22,168 nt of DNA. Origin: Alectoria sarmentosa (Eukaryota > Ascomycota > Lecanoromycetes > Lecanorales > Parmeliaceae). The position numbers and the translations under genes were made by a program. Below the pieces are notes generated by a model that saw nothing but the letters and a program-made list of their open reading frames with translations, was not told where the DNA came from and made no database searches. Position 1 is the first letter of the stretch. Every line of letters starts with the position of its first letter. The stretch lies in the NCBI GenBank assembly GCA_009733775.1, contig WOGZ01000373.1, positions 1 to 22,168 on the forward strand, given 5' to 3'. Shown here piece by piece: positions 19,169 through 22,168 of this stretch.

Positions 19169-20358
19169 AGTACGGCCTGGGGTACGCTCCCTGCCTTTTG
19201 GCTCTGGTGCTAGCAAAACCTCAAACGATACCCATCGTTGTCGCCCCACCAACAAACAACCTGGGCCCAAATATGAACCAGATCTCTGCGTCGAATGAGT
19301 CCTTTACATGGCTCAACGTGACAGGCGGTAAAGATATACACATCCAATGCGACGGCGCTTCTTATGGCTTCGACCTGGATATTCATGACTGCGAACAAGC
19401 AAAGGCTTATGTCCCTGCCAGTCCTGAACAGGTTCAATGGGCCGAACGCCATACGGGCTGGCAGAAACAAATATTTCCCTTGCCCTCCCGAACCATGGGC
19501 GATAAAGCATTATGCTATGTCCAACCCGTCCTCATTAACGACGCTACCTCTGCAAGGGCAACGACCAACCAAGTTCGCAATGCTGCAGCTGCCATTCGAC
19601 ACAGGTGCGCTTCTGGTGGAACTTTGCAAGGTGGGATTGCTACGAACATAGGTAAGAACCCCTTTCCCTGGCTGAAAAGTCGCGATAGTGTCGGTGGTCT
19701 TAGTTGTTCCTCCTTACAAAGCACCGAAACACTGACTCTCTGCGTTGCTCAGGTGGCGATAACAACCTCGCAGTAATCATGGGCGCATACAAAACACCAT
19801 CAGCAATCCAATGTCGTGGGACTTTCCAGCCCGTGAAATCTTGCCAAGATGTCTTGGATGACATGCCCGCGGGTACCAAGGCGGAAGTCTTCGCCCCTCC
19901 AGGCAATTCCTCGGCGACGGTCCTGCTGCCGCAAGCCGTCGAGTCAGGTAAGTTGGTCGATCCAGTACCCATCGATTTTGGTTTTTCTTTCTAATCAAGG
20001 CCGTCGAGCAGATGACACCTTTTGTCTGCTCAGGATATTCGGCACGCCTTCGGACACAGCTTCGTGGTATGAACTTTGGGAAGCTACGATTGCAATCTGG
20101 TCGGTCTGTACGAGGCATTCGCTAGGAGGCAGCCTAAGCGGCATAGGCAAGTCTCGGGATCAATTGTAGTGAAACGGTGGACTGATACTTTCGGGGCTCA
20201 CAGGGGACCATGGCAGCCTTTTATTGGTCATGACCGCTCAGGATGTCTTGAGCACAAGTTCTTCTGGACTTAAAGGGCCATATTTCCTAAGAAAGACAAC
20301 ATTTTACGGGCATAAGCAGGTCAGACCTTTAGCCATGAGTTCCGCCGAAAAAGGTTGA
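19159..20358 (+). CDS. Secreted eight-cysteine protein, about 326 aa
   Basis: Four exons: 19159-19651, 19753-19947, about 20009-20146, 20204-20358. Intron 1 is GT-AG (101 nt). Intron 2 starts GTAAGT at 19948 and has three in-frame acceptor choices (exon 3 from 20000, 20009 or 20012), differing by up to four residues. Intron 3 appears to be GC-AG: the sequence is AG|GCAAGT at 20147 and CTCACAG before 20204. Reading on without it gives KSRDQL and a stop, whereas splicing restores SLSGIGDHGSLLLVMTA, which fits what I recall of related fungal proteins. The N-terminus is a signal peptide (cleavage likely after LLALVLA, residue 19). Eight cysteines follow (in QCDG, DCEQ, LCYV, RCAS, QCRG, SCQD, FCLL, VCTR), enough for four disulfides. 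The conserved core includes HTGWQKQIFPLPSR and GGDNNLAVIMG. This is an uncharacterised extracellular family with no known activity; an apoplastic or host-interface role is only a guess. Confidence 0.82.
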
Positions 20359-21220
20359 GACAATAGGATAGCTGGCCAGCCAGGCCGCTAGCTTGACCGC
20401 GAAAGGAAGGGGATCAAAAGATGTCGCTTCTAGGCTGTCATGCACCTTGTTCGAGAAAAGATCCATGGGGCGAAGAGTGAAGCGGAATATGTTTTGCTTT
20501 TTTGGAGGTGCATATGGCTGAATAGGGTGAATGAACGCTGTAACGGTTATTGCTTGGGGGGGCATTCCGAGACGATTTGGCTGCCCCTTTCCGAACTCGC
20601 TGGTCTTATTGGTGCAATCGTTTCGCCGATGGCTTGCAGTGGGGTAAAGTTACCTAGTGTTGAAACATTTGGGAAACAGGGATCGATCATCTCCAAAGCA
20701 AGCTCCCCTGGAGCTGTGTCCTCTATATACACTAGCTCAGAAATATGTGTGGCTGGCCCCAGACGACGGCCGGAGGAGAGCTGGGAACCAGCAATCAATC
20801 TCCCTTTTTTTCCAACACTCAGCGATTCATGGTCCAAATTGATCAATCGGGGAATAATGAGAGTAAACAAAAGGGCTTGTTTACAGACTCGATCCAAAAA
20901 CTCTTATTGGGCTCTATCAAATATGTAGTCTGGAGATATTCCAAAAAAGATCGCCAGCCAGCCAGCATCCCGCCCTGCTCCATGTCCCGGTTTCAATCTA
21001 TCACTAAACCAAATACCGGCTCGAGAGGCTCTGAAACACACGTGGGATTTGGAACCCTATCTTCCCTTACCGAGATTTGATAAAATCCGAACTCTACGCT
21101 GGAGGAGGGAAGTCCAGCTCCCTCTCCCTCTCTCTCTCACAGCCGTTGTAGTTGTGCTGGCCCAATTCTGGATTTATGTAGAGAGGTCCTGTCCCAATTG
21201 CCATTGCTTACCACCACGGG
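20359..21220. other. Unassigned region, open frames on both strands
   Basis: A 162-codon plus frame (20440-20928, ATG start) and two abutting minus frames (20897-20547 and 20565-20329) overlap almost completely, so at most one strand is coding. Neither shows a recognisable motif. The minus pair would need a one-base shift near 20550-20565 to read as one protein. Toward 21115 the sequence becomes CT-rich and then passes into the microsatellite cluster. Confidence 0.35.
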
Positions 21221-21240
21221 AGCTAGCTAGCTAGCTAGCT
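21221..21240. repeat. (AGCT)5 microsatellite
   Basis: Five perfect self-complementary AGCT units, the first member of the microsatellite cluster. Confidence 0.97.
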
Positions 21241-21250
21241 ATGTGGGTCA

Positions 21251-21254
<4 letters not shown>

Positions 21255-21285
<31 letters not shown>
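21255..21285. repeat. (AT)15 microsatellite
   Basis: An uninterrupted alternating AT run, 15 bases after the AGCT repeat. Confidence 0.97.
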
Positions 21286-21289
<4 letters not shown>

Positions 21290-21492
21290 TAGATATCCCT
21301 AATGGATGATGCTTATTTATGTATGTTCAGCGCCTATCTATCTATGTATTTATGTACACACGTGATTCATAAGAGAAAAAGATACATTATCGTGTCGTGT
21401 GTGTGTTTTGCTTTGCTTTCCTTTACTTTTCTTTCCATCTTTTATTTCTTATTCATTCGCCCCAATCCCAATTCCAATCCCAAGCGAAGATT

Positions 21493-21533
21493 GATGGATG
21501 GATGGATGGATGGATAGATGGATGGATGGATGG
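21493..21533. repeat. (GGAT)n microsatellite
   Basis: About ten GGAT/GATG units with one GATA and one GGGT interruption. Confidence 0.95.
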
Positions 21534-21670
21534 GTGGATTGGGTGTTCTGCGACAAATGGGCAACTTTTTTCCTTTCTCTTTATAGTCTACGTTTCGGCG
21601 CTGCGACTATTGATAACTACTACTACTGCAATGGCTTTCTTTCTCGTTGAAGCAAGCAATGATATGAGTT

Positions 21671-21700
21671 GGAATTGGAATTGGAATTGGGATTGGAATT
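21671..21700. repeat. (GGAATT)5 hexanucleotide repeat
   Basis: Five GGAATT units, one carrying an A-to-G change (GGGATT). Confidence 0.95.
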
Positions 21701-21716
21701 GTTGGAGAGCAGGAAT

Positions 21717-21740
21717 GCAAGCAAGCAAGCAAGCAAGCAA
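21717..21740. repeat. (GCAA)6 microsatellite
   Basis: Six perfect GCAA units running directly into the next repeat. Confidence 0.97.
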
Positions 21741-21743
21741 GCA

Positions 21744-21772
21744 GATAGATAGATAGCTAGATAGATAGATAG
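21744..21772. repeat. (GATA)n microsatellite
   Basis: About seven GATA units with one GCTA interruption. Confidence 0.95.
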
Positions 21773-21785
21773 CCTTAATCCCTCA

Positions 21786-21805
21786 CCCCCCCCCCCCCCC
21801 CCCCC
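21786..21805. repeat. C20 homopolymer
   Basis: Twenty consecutive C residues. The true length is uncertain because homopolymers are error-prone in sequencing. Shorter C-runs recur at the right edge of the window. Confidence 0.9.
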
Positions 21806-21850
21806 TGACATCCATCTTCATCAAATAGCAAATTTTTTAAATCTTCAAAC

Positions 21851-22027
21851 ATGAAAAAAAAACCCCATCTCCTCAGCGCCGCTGCTTCACTCGCCGCCAT
21901 CGTGTTCACAGCTCCGACCAAGACTATTACGAGCGTGGTAACACCCAATACAGCCTCAATCCAGACCGGCGTTTCCACCGTATACAACAATCTCCGGGGC
22001 GAGGACTCGGCCTGCGCGGGCTGCTAG
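21851..22027 (+). CDS. Small signal-peptide-like ORF, 58 aa, possibly frameshifted
   Basis: An ATG at 21851 opens 58 codons to a TAG at 22025. The N-terminus is MKKK followed by a small-residue hydrophobic stretch (LLSAAASLAAIVFTA), as in a secretion signal. A Thr/Ser/Val-rich segment follows, ending in DSACAGC. Immediately after, in the +1 frame, the sequence reads ASASTIDGLAGTTPEMAHFVN and then a stop at about 22086-22088, with GC-rich third positions. A single-base indel near 22020-22025 would join the two into a protein of about 78 residues. It may be a real short secreted protein, a frameshifted pseudogene, or the result of an indel error in a GC-rich stretch. No family is recognised. 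Confidence 0.4.
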   Translation: MKKKPHLLSAAASLAAIVFTAPTKTITSVVTPNTASIQTGVSTVYNNLRGEDSACAGC

Positions 22028-22168
22028 TGCGTCGACCATCGACGGCCTGGCCGGCACCACGCCCGAAATGGCACACTTCGTAAACTAGCCAGCCAGCCTC
22101 ATCTTGTTTCGAACCTCCCCTTCCTGCCTCCCCCCCACCCCATTCCCCCCCCCCTCCAAACCCCCTAT

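Noticed and set aside
1..22168. tRNA, rRNA or intact transposon
   Set aside because: No cloverleaf with a GGTTCGAATCC-like T arm, no rRNA segment, and no transposase, integrase or reverse-transcriptase motif was recognised on either strand.

Overview
The window looks like nuclear DNA of a filamentous ascomycete (Pezizomycotina). Genes are separated by long non-coding stretches. Several are split by short introns (about 49-155 nt) with GT..AG ends and CTAAC/CTAAT-type branch sites. The protein families present (LaeA/TdiE-type methyltransferase, Argonaute, AlkB-like oxygenase with zinc ribbons, small secreted proteins) are typical of that group. I see no tRNA, rRNA, CRISPR array or bacterial-style operon.

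Layout. 1-55 is a (TCA)n microsatellite. 179-1621 (-) is an intronless WD40-repeat protein. About 2352-2634 (-) is a decayed SnoaL/NTF2-fold gene that still has a TATA box upstream. 3933-4891 (+) is a two-exon SAM-dependent methyltransferase. 6126-9998 (-) is a complete six-exon Argonaute of 1166 residues with a DEDD catalytic tetrad. 11825-12312 is a tandem array of 51-bp units ending just before a TATA box. 12669-15584 (+) is an eight-exon, 834-residue nuclear-looking protein combining an unusual N-terminal domain, two zinc-ribbon-like modules and an AlkB-type 2-oxoglutarate/Fe(II) oxygenase. 16165-16737 (-) is a small secreted protein. 19159-20358 (+) is a four-exon secreted eight-cysteine protein whose last intron appears to be GC-AG. 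21221-21805 is a dense cluster of seven different microsatellites. 21851-22027 (+) is a small signal-peptide-like ORF, possibly frameshifted.

The Argonaute and the AlkB-like gene point away from each other, with the 51-bp array in the 2.7 kb between their start codons. One is an RNA-silencing effector with an apparently intact slicer site; the other is a candidate nucleic-acid demethylase with possible modified-base-recognition modules. This is the most interesting part of the window, but a functional link is inference only. The remaining genes look like unrelated singletons, and no biosynthetic cluster is visible.

Exon boundaries were worked out by hand from splice signals, reading-frame continuity and family alignments recalled from knowledge. 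No search or structure prediction was run.
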